From Dactylorhiza incarnata (Eukaryota > Streptophyta > Magnoliopsida > Asparagales > Orchidaceae), in NCBI GenBank assembly GCA_033032865.1, contig JAWHQI010000736.1, positions 1 to 64,000 of the forward strand: a DNA stretch of 64,000 nucleotides, in the 5' to 3' direction. Below are positions 44,172 through 56,648 of this stretch, piece after piece (within the stretch, counting starts at the first letter, position 1; every line of letters begins with the position of its first letter). The notes beneath the pieces are model-generated. The model had not been told where the DNA came from, searched no databases, and saw nothing but the letters and a program-made list of their open reading frames with translations. Both the position numbers and the translations under genes were made by a program.

Positions 44172-45043
44172 TTGATATGAGTCTAGTTGGTGAATTAACT
44201 TATTTTCTAGGCTTTCAAATAACTCAAAGAAATGATGTAATCTTCATGTGTCAATCTAAATACGTACATGACATGATAAAACGATTTGAGTTAGAAAATT
44301 TAAAACAAGCTAGTACTCCAATGAGCGCGTCACTAAAATTAGGAAAAGATGAAACCGGAATTTCCATTGACCAAACTTTGTATAGAGGAATGATAGGATC
44401 CTTATTGTACCTTAGTGCATCTAGACCCGACATTATGTTTGTCGTATGCTTATGCGCTAGATTCCAACCAAACCCAAAAGAATCTCATTTAAAATCGGTA
44501 AAAGAAATTTTTCGATATCTAATTGGGACATCTAAATTAGGTCTTTGGTATCCACATAATGACTCTTTTATATTACATGGATATTCTGATTCTGATTATG
44601 CGGGTTGTTCTTTAGATAGGAAAAGTACTAGTGGTACATGTCATTTTTTAGGTCCTTCTCTAGTTGCATGGTCAAGTAGGAAACAAAACTCTGTCGCACT
44701 CTCCACAACCGAGGCGGAATATATTGCACTAGGAAGTTGTTGTGCCCAAGCATTATGGATGACTCAAACTTTAGAAGACTTTGGAGTCCATCTAACTAAT
44801 ATTGAACTAAAGTGTGACAACAAGAGTGCCATTGATTTAACCAACAACCTTGTTCATCACTCAAGATCCAAACACAACGACGTTAGACATCATTTCATTA
44901 GGGATCACATTAAAAAGGAACATGTTCATGTAAACTTTATTGGAACTGATTCACAACTTGCGGACATATTTACCAAACCTGTACCAAATTCCCGCTTTGC
45001 CCTACTTAGACTAGAATTAGGAGTCTTAGATATAACAAACTGA
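44172..45043 (+). pseudogene. Element S RT C-terminus and RNase H
   Basis: It is open for 288 codons from 44177: MSLVGELTYFLGFQI, QASTPMSASLKLGKDE, SASRPDIMFVVCLCARFQ, then RNase H with HGYSDSDYAGCSLDRKSTSG, ALSTTEAEYIALGS, KCDNKSAIDL and SKHNDVRHHFIRDH. It ends LADIFTKP...LDITN at a stop (45041-45043). This is the natural C-terminus of the polyprotein. The segment is intact, but separated from its N-terminal part by the transposon. Confidence 0.92.
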
Positions 45044-45932
45044 TAATAAAAAAATTTATATAATTATATATTTTTTATATAAAATATAAAAATATATGCT
45101 TAATTTAGCCTTCAAAACATATCAACTTTCTCTGAAATTTCTACGCTAAGAAGGTCTATGTACATACTATCTATGCCAATGAAAATTTTATTTAAAAACC
45201 TCAAAAATCGAGTACTGTTTCGGCGTTAACTAGTTAAAGCCAGGCGTTAGCCTTTTTCTCCAGATGAAAATTCTACATTCACTAGTATTTTTCTGGTATT
45301 TTTCTAGTGATTTTCCATATTGTATTGTGTCTGATTTCAAATTACTTTATTATTAATTTGGTTGTTTTATTTCAAAATACAAAAAAATCAAATAATTTAA
45401 AATGATCAAAAATATGTTTTTTTTTTCTCCTTACAAAATTATGGTTTCACTATATGTCATCACATGGCATATTTCTTAGTCATTTTGTTTCAAATGGTCA
45501 AAATTGATTAGGCATACACACTAAGATTCTCTTCAATGTCCAATTTTAATTTCAAATTTTCTAAACATTGTTTTTTCTCATGCCTTGACCTTAATCTGAT
45601 TATGTGCAATGAAATAGTTTATAGATAATTGTGTATGATTGCCTAGCATGCCTCTAAGTATGAGTAATGCTTTATATTAATCAATGAATTATACACTCAC
45701 TATTTTGGTAATCTACATGTGCTCATAATCCTAGTCTTGTATGAATGTGTAGTGTAATAGTTTTAACATATTAAGTTGTATGTCTAAATTACCTACACCG
45801 TCTTTCAAAAATAAATTTCATGCACGATATAGAAGTGTTATTTCAATAATATTATTGTTTGCAACAACAAGTGAATTCGGAGACCTTTTGGCCCTTAATA
45901 AAATCTAAAATAAAAAGCCAAAGATAACTCCA

Positions 45933-45992
45933 CCAAGCACTACTCACCCTCCTGATAAGTCTTAATGAGCATTGTGAGGTTGAGCACCTTGG
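45933..45992 (+). other. Conserved hairpin 1 in 3' region of element S
   Basis: The arms begin CCAAGCACTACTCACCCTC and end GAGGTTGAGCACCTTGG. The loop TAAGTCTTAATGAGCATTG matches Copia A at 2845-2904. Confidence 0.55.
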
Positions 45993-46096
45993 AAAGAATT
46001 GTAAAGTGTCTTGTGCAAACATATTTCTTTCTATCACTTCTATTTGTACACCGGATCACTAAAAATAAAAAACAATAAAATTGCTTATGTGATCCC

Positions 46097-46157
46097 CCAA
46101 GCACTACTTCGCTCCCTAATAAGTCTTAATGAGCATTGTGTGGGCGAAGCGCCTTGG
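46097..46157 (+). other. Conserved hairpin 2 in 3' region of element S
   Basis: The arms CCAAGCACTACTTCGCTCCC and GGGCGAAGCGCCTTGG have the same loop as hairpin 1. Relative to Copia A, TTTGCAC/GTGCAAA has become TTCGC(T)CC/GGGCGAA, with changes on both arms that keep pairing. Confidence 0.6.
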
Positions 46158-47242
46158 TAGTTGTACGTATGTTATGTGCTTTGAAATTTATTCTAGATGT
46201 GATGTGTGAAAGTAATTATATGATTACAATCTTAATGTTGTTGTTACTATTTCACTACATATGTCATGTGTTTTGATTATTTCACTTGTATACTTTTATC
46301 AAAACACCCTTTGCACACATCATTGATTTTTATAAAGCTTCTACTCATGAGAATTGGATCCTAAAGCAAAATTACATAATTCTCTAAAACCTTAAGTAAA
46401 AGCACTAGATTGCAATGCATGATTTCTACAATATTTTCTTTATTTGAAATATGAATTGGGTACATTATAGCTCTAATCTTTTTGAATATGTTGATTCATG
46501 CTTGCCTATTTGGTATGAACATTTTCAAAGTTAAATGCTCAAATGTGAAGAGTCTAGACATATTGTAGGAATGGTCAAACTATAACAAAAATATGACTCT
46601 TATTTGTTTTGTTTTTGTTTTCTGCATTCTCTATCTAGTCATGTATTTCGTTTACCATGTGTTCTCATGCTTATTCCTAAGGATTTGTCTTTCACTTGTA
46701 CTTGTCAGACATTTTTGCATCTCTTTTAACAAGTGGTACAAACAAGTAATATTCTTCTTAAAAATTATTTTGACAAACAAGTGGAAGAATTCTTTTGGTA
46801 AAATCATTGAATGTTGTTCTTTCACACTTATCATATATTTTTCCGCTGTGCTACTCTCTCCATTAGCTCGATCATGACTTACTTTATGTTTACACAAAAC
46901 TCATATTCCTCTCTTACTTATGTCCCAACTTTTGTCTTCGTTAATCTAGTTTTGTTTCACTCCACCCTCTTTTGCTAATAACAAAGGAGGAGAATAAAAT
47001 GCTAAATCATATTGATTAATTGAGTAGGATTCACTAGATTAAGGGGGATCATGTATCTAGTTTATGGGAGTATGCACTAAGGGGGGCATCTTTGTCGGGG
47101 GAGCACAATGTTCAATGAAACTATAACTCTTGTCATTATCATATAAATTGCTTGTGTCATATATCCTTTCAAAAACACAAATGCTTTATCTATGAATCTG
47201 ATTTATCTCTAATAGGATTTGTTATTATCAAAAGGGGGAGAT

Positions 47243-48765
47243 TGTTGGAACATGGTTTTCTGTATCCCTTTTATTTGAGAATAACAAATCCTACTTGTAT
47301 TTGATCTTGTTACCATTATGTTTTTAGCATGTAGGTATGGACAGTTTTTGACACCAGGTAGCTGCAACAATGGTCTAGCACTAACCCCAAGCTGAAGGAT
47401 TGAAAGTTGCTTAATGCCAGGCGTTAAGCTTAAGGCTGGGCGTTAGCGCTAGACGATATCGGCGTGCGACGAAATGCATACCATGGCGTTCGACGAAATT
47501 TTCGTTCGACGAACTAGATGTTGCGATCAACGAAATCAAGCCGCTGAGAACGGAAGCTGGGTTTGACGAAATAGATCTTGCGTTCGATGATCTTGCGTTC
47601 GACGAATTTCCGTTCGACGAACGATGAAGCCCGCTCGACGAACTCCGCTCGACGAACTCCGCTCGACGAAAGTTCGTTCGACGAACGATGGAGCAGGTTC
47701 GACGAATTGAGTTCGACGAAACTATCTGCTCGGCGAATTGGGGTGCCAGCTAATTAAAGATGAAACTCAATGCCAGGCATTAGGCTTATCGCTTGGCGTT
47801 ATCCGGTCGATGAATTTTGTAAGGAGAAAGCAGCCGTGATTTCAGGAGGAACATTAGGAATGATTTGCCTAACGCGTCGCATTAGCCGTAACGTCAGCGT
47901 TTATATTGCCTAAAATAAAACATTCCTAAAGTGCAGAATCTCCTTCCTCTTCTGAAGATCCGAGCCATTAATAGATTGCTATACATGGTCAACGCCAGGC
48001 GTTAGGACTTAACATCGGCGTTAGCTCAAATTCTATAAATCGGAGGATTTTGTCTTCTCCTACTACTGATTACCAAGAGCCCTATTCCAGCACTTCAGAA
48101 ACTTTGTGAGGGCCGTATTTCAGATCAATGCATATCCCGCTCATATTTCAAAAGGAGGAATCAAAGGAGGCTTGGATCAACACGCTAACTCAACGCGAAG
48201 AACGCACGCTTGGACTTCAACGATCTTCAGCGATTCTTCGGCGTCTCCTTCAGATTACCTCATAGGGAGTTTTATATTTGTATTTTGTATTTTGTCCTTT
48301 ATTTCATCTTTGTAATCGGTTCGTGAATTCGCCACGCGGCGACTAGGTCTAGGTTGGACTTAGGGAGTAATTCGCCTCGTGTTGGTGACTGGGTCTAGGG
48401 AGTAGATCTAGGGGTGCTCGAGGCCTTTTTGGTGATAGATTGGCTAGAGCGGCTTAAGGCCGTATCTGGGGAGAGATCGGCTAAATCCAACCGGTTCGTG
48501 GGGATACGAGTCGGTATGGAAAACAAAAAGGGTTTTCATATTATTCGCTTTGATTTCTAGCGTCATTGATATCAGATTTTGTAATCAATTTTATAAATGA
48601 TAATCATGTCTTTTCTTGTTTAATAAAATTGATTTCATTTCTAATTTCATTATCTCTTTACTTTTGATTTAACTTCGATCAAAATATCAAAAGTTTTCTC
48701 TTAAAGTTTAAAGTTTTTAAAACCCTTATTCACCCCCTCCTCTAAGGGCGCCTGCAGATCCAATA
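47243..48765 (+). repeat. 3' LTR of element S
   Basis: It is 1523 bp and ends GATCCAATA, with the final TCCAACA mutated at one base. GTTCGACGAA words occupy 47460-47740, including a local duplication of CGCTCGACGAACTC near 47632-47660. It is followed by the target copy ATGTC. Confidence 0.92.
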
Positions 48766-49005
48766 ATGTCTTTATTGAGGAAGAGCTTAGCGTTGTTGAG
48801 ACGTTGGTTATCCCATGTGTCATGGAAGTGGATCTCCCCTTGGTAGTGCCACTCCTTGTGATTACCCAACCTGTCGTCGACCTATTTGCAGGTTTGTCAC
48901 CTATGATAGTTGAGGAATCGTCTAATGACCCTATGTTCGTAGATGTACCTACTATGTTGAAAGATTTACCTTGCGATGGAAGGTAAATTTTGGGTGACTT
49001 TAACA
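48766..49005 (+). pseudogene. Gypsy D body, C-terminal fragment
   Basis: It resumes after S with the acidic region (PLVVPLLVITQPVVDLF, SPMIVEESSNDP), colinear with C at 17951-18186. It has a stop at 48984-48986, then jumps at a short ATTGA homology to LTR sequence. Confidence 0.8.
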
Positions 49006-49471
49006 TTGAATACTTGAGAAAATCCAATCTCAAGCGGGGTAACGAAATTTTCTACTTTGTGTGAGGAACCCTCTTGAATATTTCTTATGGTGGATTAATT
49101 TTGGCGTGATCTTCGACAACTTGAATTTTTCGTGGATTTCTTCGATTGACTTTTGAGTTTATCTTAATTAATTTAAATTCGAGAGGATTGGTGATCCTCA
49201 TTTTCTTTTTGTTGGGAGATCTACCATTTTCCAAAATCGTTATTTTCGGTGGATCTCTTTTGGTACAACACTTGCTCGACCGGATCGGGTGGATCCATTT
49301 GGCTAGAGAGAATATTGGCCTATAGCCATTATTCGATCTTTAAGGGTGTTGTCGACCCGTACGTTAGCCTTTAATTGATAACTTTTTGCAAAGTGTGTGT
49401 GCTGCGAATAATTATTTGTGCGAACAAAGGATTGGAACGTAGAGTGAAAATTCATGTTTGTCCGTAATAAC
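49006..49471 (+). repeat. Gypsy C/D LTR fragment
   Basis: It matches 20165-20632 (from ACTTGAGAAAATC to TGTCCGTAATAAC). It lacks both the start of the LTR with its TATA and the last 23 bases. It is joined directly to the D body by a deletion of the rest of the body and the first half of the LTR. Confidence 0.8.
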
Positions 49472-50040
49472 CGTAATAAAATATGTTTGTCGTCTTTATA
49501 TACTTTTTTAAGACAATTTAAAAGGAGCAATCTGACTTCTTCAGGTATTTCTAGAGTATCTAAATTTCCTCAAAAAGTACATTAAACCTGCATTGATGAA
49601 GAAATTAAAAGAAAAAAATGGCAAAATAGCTAAATCAATCTATAACGTTTGGTAGTCATTTGAAATCATTCCTTATAGTTTGGATTGTTTGAAACTGGTC
49701 CCCAACCTTTCCAACTTATTTAAAATTAGTCACATGTCACTTTTCATCCCCCTATTTAACGAAATCAGAGATTTAGTTGCTGACTAGAATGATGACTGGG
49801 CATATTAGAAGGATGAAAACTATTAATGAGATCACATATTCATATATTATGATTAATTAGTTGAATGTTAACAGAAACAAAACATTTAATCCACATGTAT
49901 TCATATATTCATAAAGGAAATAATATTTCATATATTAAATATTATTTTCATATAGAAAATACCAGATCACATAGAAATGACAATAGATACTAGAAATATT
50001 TATTCACTTAGAAGCACCTTCAAAATGCTAACATCACTGA
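49472..50040. other. AT-rich spacer, nothing recognised
   Basis: I see no ORF, LTR end or RNA gene. A duplicated CGTAATAA at the left edge marks the breakpoint with the Gypsy LTR fragment. Confidence 0.5.
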
Positions 50041-50828
50041 TGGGGTTCCCCAAAACGTATCCGGTCGGACCTGTAATTTTTCGCCGCGACCTCGACCGGC
50101 TCGCAGTCGAGTCGAGCTAGCGCAATATGGCCATGAATGCACCTCCTCCTCGTGGGGTGCATCCATAACCGCTAAGGCCGCACCCCATCATTATAGGGTG
50201 TGGCCAAAACTATACAGCCTCCCCCCCCCCCACCCGCTCAGGGAGTGCAGTCAAAGTCGCACCTCTTTGAGGGGTGCGGTCAAGGCCGGACATGGCCAAC
50301 CGCACCCCCCTTAGGGGGTGCGGCCAATCCCGCACCCCACATAGGGGGTGCGGCCAAACTGCACCCCCCTCCCATGGGGGTGCGGCCAAAACCCCACCCC
50401 CCCCCCCCCCTCACACACACACACATACCCTTTGGGGGGTGCAGCCAAACCCCCTCCCCCCTTAAGGGGTGCGGCCAAAAATGCACCCCCCCCATCCCTT
50501 GAGGGGTGCGGCCAAGGTAGCACCCCCGTTAATGGGGTGCGCTCTCCCTCTAATGGTGGTACCTCTCCGGCATCGCTCGGCTACTTTTTTGTCTCCGTTC
50601 ACGACACACGTTGAATACCTCCAAGTTCAAAATGCGCTCAGAACATCTACGCGCTCACCACTCGCTCAGAATGCCTTCACACTCATCGCGCTCTCAGATT
50701 GCCTCCGCACTCAGAATGCCTCTGGGCTCATGACATGCACAGAGCACCTCCAAGTTCATAGCGCACTCAGAACACCTCCACGCTCATTGTGTGCTTAGAA
50801 CACCTCCACGCTCACCGCATCTCAGAAC
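50041..50828. repeat. GC-rich GGGGTGCGGCC word array and CGCTCAGAA array
   Basis: From about 50155 to 50540 the words GGGGTGCGGCCAA and CGCACCCC alternate about ten times, separated by C-runs, so each neighbouring pair can fold into a short hairpin. From about 50600 to 50828 a looser repeat (CGCTCAGAACACCTCCACGCTCA type, 20-25 bp) follows. Open frames across this part are by-products of the repeat. Host element unknown; it could be the U3 of an unidentified LTR. Confidence 0.75.
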
Positions 50829-53800
50829 ATGTAAGACCCCCCTTTCTTGGGTCTTACCGCCTAGAACCACCGCCTTGCAGTGACACCAACACACAGGTTA
50901 GTCGCCACTACAAGATGCCAATTCAAACAACTTAGGTCAACCATAAAGAAAAGAATCAAATGATTGTCCATAAGTCCATATCACACATAGTACATAATCC
51001 AAATGATAAATGTCCACAAATGAGATATAACAATAAAAGGGCTTATGCCCAGTACATGAATGTCTTTACTACATAATCACTCACAAACGCAAACTAAAAC
51101 ACTAATCTCTCACATCTGTCTGAGGTAGTGTCATGGTGCACTGTAGTGGCTCCTCATGCTCGGTCTCCCTGATATGTTGTTGTTGCTCTTGATCCACGCA
51201 CTCCTGGTTGTTATGCCACATCTGGTCATTAGTCAAAAAGACTAAGTGATTTCATCCACCCCTCCCCCCATGACTCCTATGCACCAGACGAGAGGACGAG
51301 GAGAATAGCAATGCAAGTGACACGAATCTCACTAACATAGTATATGTAAAGTATGTATAGCTACACTAGCAATTCTACTATGTTAATACTAAAGTAAATG
51401 GCAGTAATAAAGAGTAGTAATGTAAATACAGGAAATGCAACTATCTATCATGACAGAAAAGTAACTTAACTTATAAGAATGCTCGTACAAACTTATAAGT
51501 TAAGGTTCGGGTTGCTTAAGTAACTCATCATATAAAAAGAGCATATACTAATTTCATATGAGGATCTTGTGGTATGCAATGTTATGTATGTTATGCAATG
51601 CAATGCTTATGCTATGATTTCACACATGTGTAACTCACCCACATGACTCTATACGCATAGACCTTTCCTCTTCCCACTTTTCAGAGGTAGCTAGCCTCTC
51701 AGGTACCACTCGTCATGGCTAATGGTGGCAGCGGAACGGGAGCCTCCACTCCTAAGTGGGTATGCACACTACTAGGCTTGGACCTTATGTACGCATTTGC
51801 ACATCATAGGTGCACTCTAGAGTCCTTGCATACTATTGCTGGAATCCACCAGTCTTTTAGGCTGAGTAAAGGGGTCATTAGGAAAATGTCACCAAGACAC
51901 CAACTGAGCTGGCCCTCTATACCACAACTACTTGCCAAATCAACGTACTCTCATTGGGGTGACGACTGGGGTAGTACTGAATACCCACCACATCATTTAT
52001 GCACATGCACATATATGTATAACCTCAACCACTCGAGCCTCCAGCTCGCAGGACTAACCAGTCCTCTATATTATAACCATATCACAACCAAAATGAGCCT
52101 TAGATCCCTGGACTATCCAGTCCTTAATAACCAAATCCGTATCATATCTCGAGGGGTGTGTACATAAGTTCTACTTATATTTCTATTTAGTCTAATATTT
52201 TCTAGAATTTAGTTGGACTTAGCAGCTTAGGGTGGATCTTGGACTTCCCGAGGACTACCCGGTGAAGGGCTCGCAGCGGTACTAGGTGGTATGGTGGGGT
52301 GACATCCCAAACCTCCCTTTCTCAAGATATTTAATCTTATTGGTGGATACCCTTCCTTAAATACCTCTTCCATTGCTTCTCTTGTTATCTTAAGATAGAT
52401 TTATAAATCTTGTAGGGGAGAGTTAATCATTACTCCCCGTATTGTCCATGCACTCTATCACTCAACACCACAAGACTAATTGACCTAGGACTCAATTCAA
52501 TGTCTAACATACTCCTAACTCTTCACTAACTCATTTATAATCGGGTCATAGGTTCATCTTCATGGTTTACTCACTTGCCTACGTTTTTATAGACTCAGCT
52601 CATTTCTAACTCTTTAATCACGTTGATTAGCGAAAACCCAGCCATTCTAATCTATATGCTCCAAGATTAAATGCATAGCTGCAACGTGATCAGCTTAATG
52701 TCTTATCAGCAATCTTTTATTTCTAAAATGATTTCACTATTAAATCAACAAATTATGTTATTGCTATACACAGACCAATATTATTCACATTGTGGTATTC
52801 AAGTCATATGTGAAGTAACTATCCAAACTACATGACCAATACATCTAAAATAAATTCCAGAGGTTCAACATGTCATGAAAGATAATTTTCTAGAGATTCA
52901 AATATTTCTTAATTTAATTTGGCCATAATTCATATTTAACAAATATGTGACAATTAATCAATTTACACATGAAGTACATAAATCTGATGTCCAAATAATC
53001 CAAATACTTTTTCATAGGTTTATTATGACATAAAAAAGAGCCTAACAGAGAATCATAATTTTTCATAATATAACCATTAAAATTCCATAAATACTTTATG
53101 AGGAATTTGCAGCATTGAACAAGTACTATATTATTTATTCATCCAAAAATTTCAAATAATTTTCCAATGGTTCATCATGTCCTAAAAATTGTCTACCAGG
53201 GTATTGGAATTTTCTAGTTTTTTGACCACATATATTTCACATATACATAAATGTAAAAAATATAATTAATGACATTCTACAAGGAAAATGATCCTCAAAA
53301 ATTCTCTTTAAATTCACAGTGGTGTGTTTAGACATAACTAACCAGGTGACAGATATTTGGATTTTTCCTAAATGATTTAATCACATTTATTTCATTCATT
53401 TAAAAGTGTGACATATTAATTATAAATGAAATACTTAGGAAATTCAAGTCCAAAAATCCCAAATTCTCCAGGGTGATACATTCCATCATAATACATGCAT
53501 GTTCAAAATCTTATTGGCATGTAACAAGCCATTTGGGGATAATAGACTAAATACACTTTTCTGCAAAATGCACATCATTTCCCAAACATACAAGTTTAAT
53601 GCAAGTGGAATAGATCCATATGACCTAGGCCAAATGATCCCAAATTTTTACCTGGGATATTTGATGACCTAATCTACCATCTACCAAAGATTTGAGTCAT
53701 TTTGGAATGATCTAGCCATAGATCTATTACAGACATCAAAAACAAAATATTTTCTAAACTATAGAAAAATATATTCCAAAAATTCTGATTTTTGTACAGG

Positions 53801-54119
53801 GTGTGCACTTAGGTATGACTCATATATGGCCAAAATTTCATCCCCATTGGATAAGCATTTAGTTGGGAATATCCATTTTAGCGTCTAGGGTACCTTTAAG
53901 ACACCCTCCACTAAAATGGAGATTCTGCGGGCTGTAGAGAACCGATTGAGGTGATTTAAAATTCCCTCAAAACTAGAGACAAAGGGCTACAAATTTGATG
54001 TTCATGACTAGAACTGATTCAACATCTATGGTACACAAAAATGGTTTTGAAAATCTGTGTAAAGGTGTGATAGATTTAATAAACATTAAATAAACCATAT
54101 AATATAAACTCTAATCCAG
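50829..54119. other. Unidentified non-coding repeat-like DNA
   Basis: It starts around TGTAAGACCCCCC (about 50831), which could be an LTR start. No PBS, PPT or pol block is visible and no ORF has recognisable content. It ends at a sharp join (54119/54120) with the duplicated block. It may be part of a long Gypsy LTR, but I cannot show this. Confidence 0.35.
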
Positions 54120-54479
54120 CATCAGCACTTCCTTCTACCATCTTTGTAAGAGCCTCCCAGATTTCTTTGGCTGATTCACAGTCAACCACCTTTTGAAAGA
54201 TTTCATCTGAGAGGGTTGAGACAAGGATGTTCACAGCTTTTGCATCACATGTTCCTGCCTTTTTCTCTTCAACTGTCCACTCAGCTTTTGGGACAAGTGT
54301 TTGAGTCACTTCACCACTTGAGTCTCTTCTATAAGGCTTGGGAGGACCTGTCAAGATAACATTAAATAATTCTTCATCAATAGAATTCATATAAATCCTA
54401 ATTCTTGTTTTCCAAATTGCAAACTTTTCAAGATTGCACATTGGTGGTCTGGTGGAAGCATAATTGTTATTTTTGCCAT
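54120..54479 (-). pseudogene. Element E gag N-terminus, duplicate copy
   Basis: It matches 26721-27081: FAIWKTRIRIYMNSIDEELF to EIWEALTKMVEGSAD. A small deletion next to the start ATG (54479) shifts the frame relative to the first copy. The gag is cut at the duplication join. Confidence 0.9.
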
Positions 54480-54578
54480 GTGAAAAATAATTTTTAGAAG
54501 TATATATATATAAAAAGAGGTAGGATCTTTTTGATCAAGGAGTTAACCTTTTTAGATCAACCTCGCTTTGATACCAAT

Positions 54579-55886
54579 TGAAAGTGCACAGTTAACCTCA
54601 CTAGAATTTTCTAGAGGGGGGGTGAATAGAGATTAAAATACTTTGTGCAATTATATATATGTGTAATAATCACAGATTTAAGGTTCCCACACACCAACAA
54701 GAATTATGCAAGTAAAGAAGAAAAATAACAAGAAGAAAATCACAGCACAACACAAGGAAATATAGTGGTTCCCCAAACTTTGGGTAGTCCACTCTTCTAC
54801 CCCCTTTGGTAGGAATTCACTAACTTGCACTGAGTCTTTTGATAAGGAGACTCTTAGAACCAGACTGAGTCTTTTGATAAGGAGACTCTTAGAACCACTA
54901 CAACTGATTTTTTTGAAGAGAGATTCTAAAAACTCTTTTACACAGTTTGAAAATGAAATATGGATAAGAAGAAAAAGTAGAACAAGTAGAAGAACAAAGA
55001 TCAATATATGTAAGAAGGAATCTTCTTCCTAGCAAGAAGATTAGAAGCATAAGTATAGTGAATATGATCTCTCTTCTATAGTGAGAAGGAGATTGTAAGC
55101 TTTTCTCTCTTTTGTGAGAGCTTTCAGAATTTGCAGCAGAATGGCTTGAGAAGATGAAGGCTTTTTCTTTTGCTGCAGCACACTATCTCTTTTCTCAATT
55201 TTCTCACTTTTCACTTGGGAGCTCTTCCTCTTTTTCAAATGTATATGGTGGATCACTTCTTATAATTCTCTGCCGACCTCCTCCTTATTAATTGCTCTGT
55301 TTAAAATATATTACTAAAGGAGAATAATCAATTTAGCAGACAGAGAATTAGAAAGAGATAAGAGTTTCCATAATCAATATTTCTGTAGAAGGAAAAGAAT
55401 TCATTCTGATTTCAAATAATATCCATAATAATCTTAATCAAATTAGCCAAGAATCAAATAGAAGGAAAGGTTGATTCAGAACGGCTATAAAAGAATAATA
55501 TCATTCCATAAAAATCAGATCTTCAGAAAGAAGGAAAGAGATCTGGCTCTTTTTTGAATTACTTATAGATATCGACGTGCGTCGATTACTATTCGACGTA
55601 AACGTCAATTTCATCCTGGCTGGGCGTCGAGAGGAGAATAAGGAAGGTGCGTCGACAAAGGTGCGTCGACTTTATCAAATGCGTCGACTAGAAGTCAGAG
55701 GTACGTCGACTAAGATTACGTCGAATTCTTCTTAGAGTTACTTCGACTCATTCTGAGAGAAACGTCGACTATATTTCGACATTGCGTCGAATACTATTCG
55801 ATGCATATTTACTTAGCCTAATTTTTCATACTTAGATTTTATATTCTTCTTAATTCTAGGGGTTAAGATAAATCATTTCCCCAACA
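54579..55886 (-). repeat. Element E 5' LTR, duplicate copy
   Basis: It matches 27181-28490, with the PBS on its left (54564-54576) and the target copy CATAG on its right (55887-55891). Confidence 0.92.
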
Positions 55887-56648
55887 CATAGGAAAACCAA
55901 CCGTCGACGCACTCTTCCACACACGAGAAAACAGGCACCCACTTATGATGGTTATGGGAATCCACAAACTTTTAAGGATTGGCTTAAGGAAATGGAATAT
56001 TATGTTGATTGTCACGATTGGGATGGCCACCAAAATGTTGTCGTCGCCCGAGAGAGGTTAGTAGGTCGAGCCCAAGTGTTTTGGCTAAACGAAGAGCGTC
56101 GTGTGGGTGATTATTAATATGCTTGGCCGCAAATGCGTAGCCTTCTCACTTCTCAATATGACCCCGACTACCTCCGTACTACTAGCACAAAGTCCGCGAG
56201 TGCGTACAACTCCAAGCCCGCGTGTGGGTATAGCACCATAACCGTGAGCGAGTATAATTATGGCATTAGACCCATATCTGCTTATAGGAGTGACCATATG
56301 CCTCAGACTAGATCCTTTCCCCCCAAAGGTAGGGCTATCCAAAGTGTGCCTACTTCCACCATTAGGGAAAATAAGCAGCTTAGACCCTATGTTTCAGACT
56401 CGATAGATGTTACTGCTAGTGATGCCATGGGCTCGAGGGGTTAGAGTATTCCGGTTAGTGAGGGTCATCCAACAAATTTTACACACTATGCTAGTGGAAT
56501 GTCGGACCCCCATACTGTCGAGTGTCATGCTCAGTCAACGACCTCAGTCTTATTAAAGTCTCCTCCCAAACGTTCTGATCTAGTTGATGACTTTTCTGAT
56601 GATTCTGAGTTAGTGCCTTTGATTAAGCCAACCGCTGAGCGCGATGTC
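55887..56648 (+). pseudogene. Gypsy D gag central fragment, duplicate copy
   Basis: It matches 28491-29252, including the TAA after RRVGDY and the TAG near 56444. It ends at ATGTC, where the S LTR begins. Confidence 0.9.

Larger units (their letters stand above)
45044..47242 (+). other. 3' non-coding region of element S
   Basis: No gene is supported. It contains GGCGTTAAC/CCAGGCGTTAGCC words at 45221-45252, two hairpins at 45933-45992 and 46097-46157, the inverted repeat GGATCAC/GTGATCC (46053-46059 / 46089-46095), and purine tracts at about 46985, 47040, 47078 and 47095. The final PPT AAAAGGGGGAGAT (47230-47242) abuts the LTR. Confidence 0.8.
29253..48765 (+). mobile_element. Element S: 19.5-kb Sirevirus-like Copia with nested insertions
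   Basis: It is flanked by the 5-bp duplication ATGTC (29248-29252 and 48766-48770) inside the Gypsy D gag. LTRs are 1533 bp (29253-30785) and 1523 bp (47243-48765), and a PBS is at 30788. Its own sequence is gag, protease, integrase, RT, RNase H and a 2.2-kb 3' spacer with hairpins and multiple PPTs. Without the nested Copia K (6.6 kb) and the CACTA insertion (about 2.5 kb) it is about 10.3 kb, normal for a Sirevirus. Several stops and a frameshift make it non-coding now. Confidence 0.92.

Noticed and set aside
50200..50614. Gly/Pro/His-rich ORFs on both strands
   Set aside because: They are by-products of the GGGGTGCGGCC array, without any recognisable domain.
51715..52167. 150-codon ORF in the unidentified region
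   Set aside because: It has no family motif, no supporting context, and a composition like non-coding repeat DNA.
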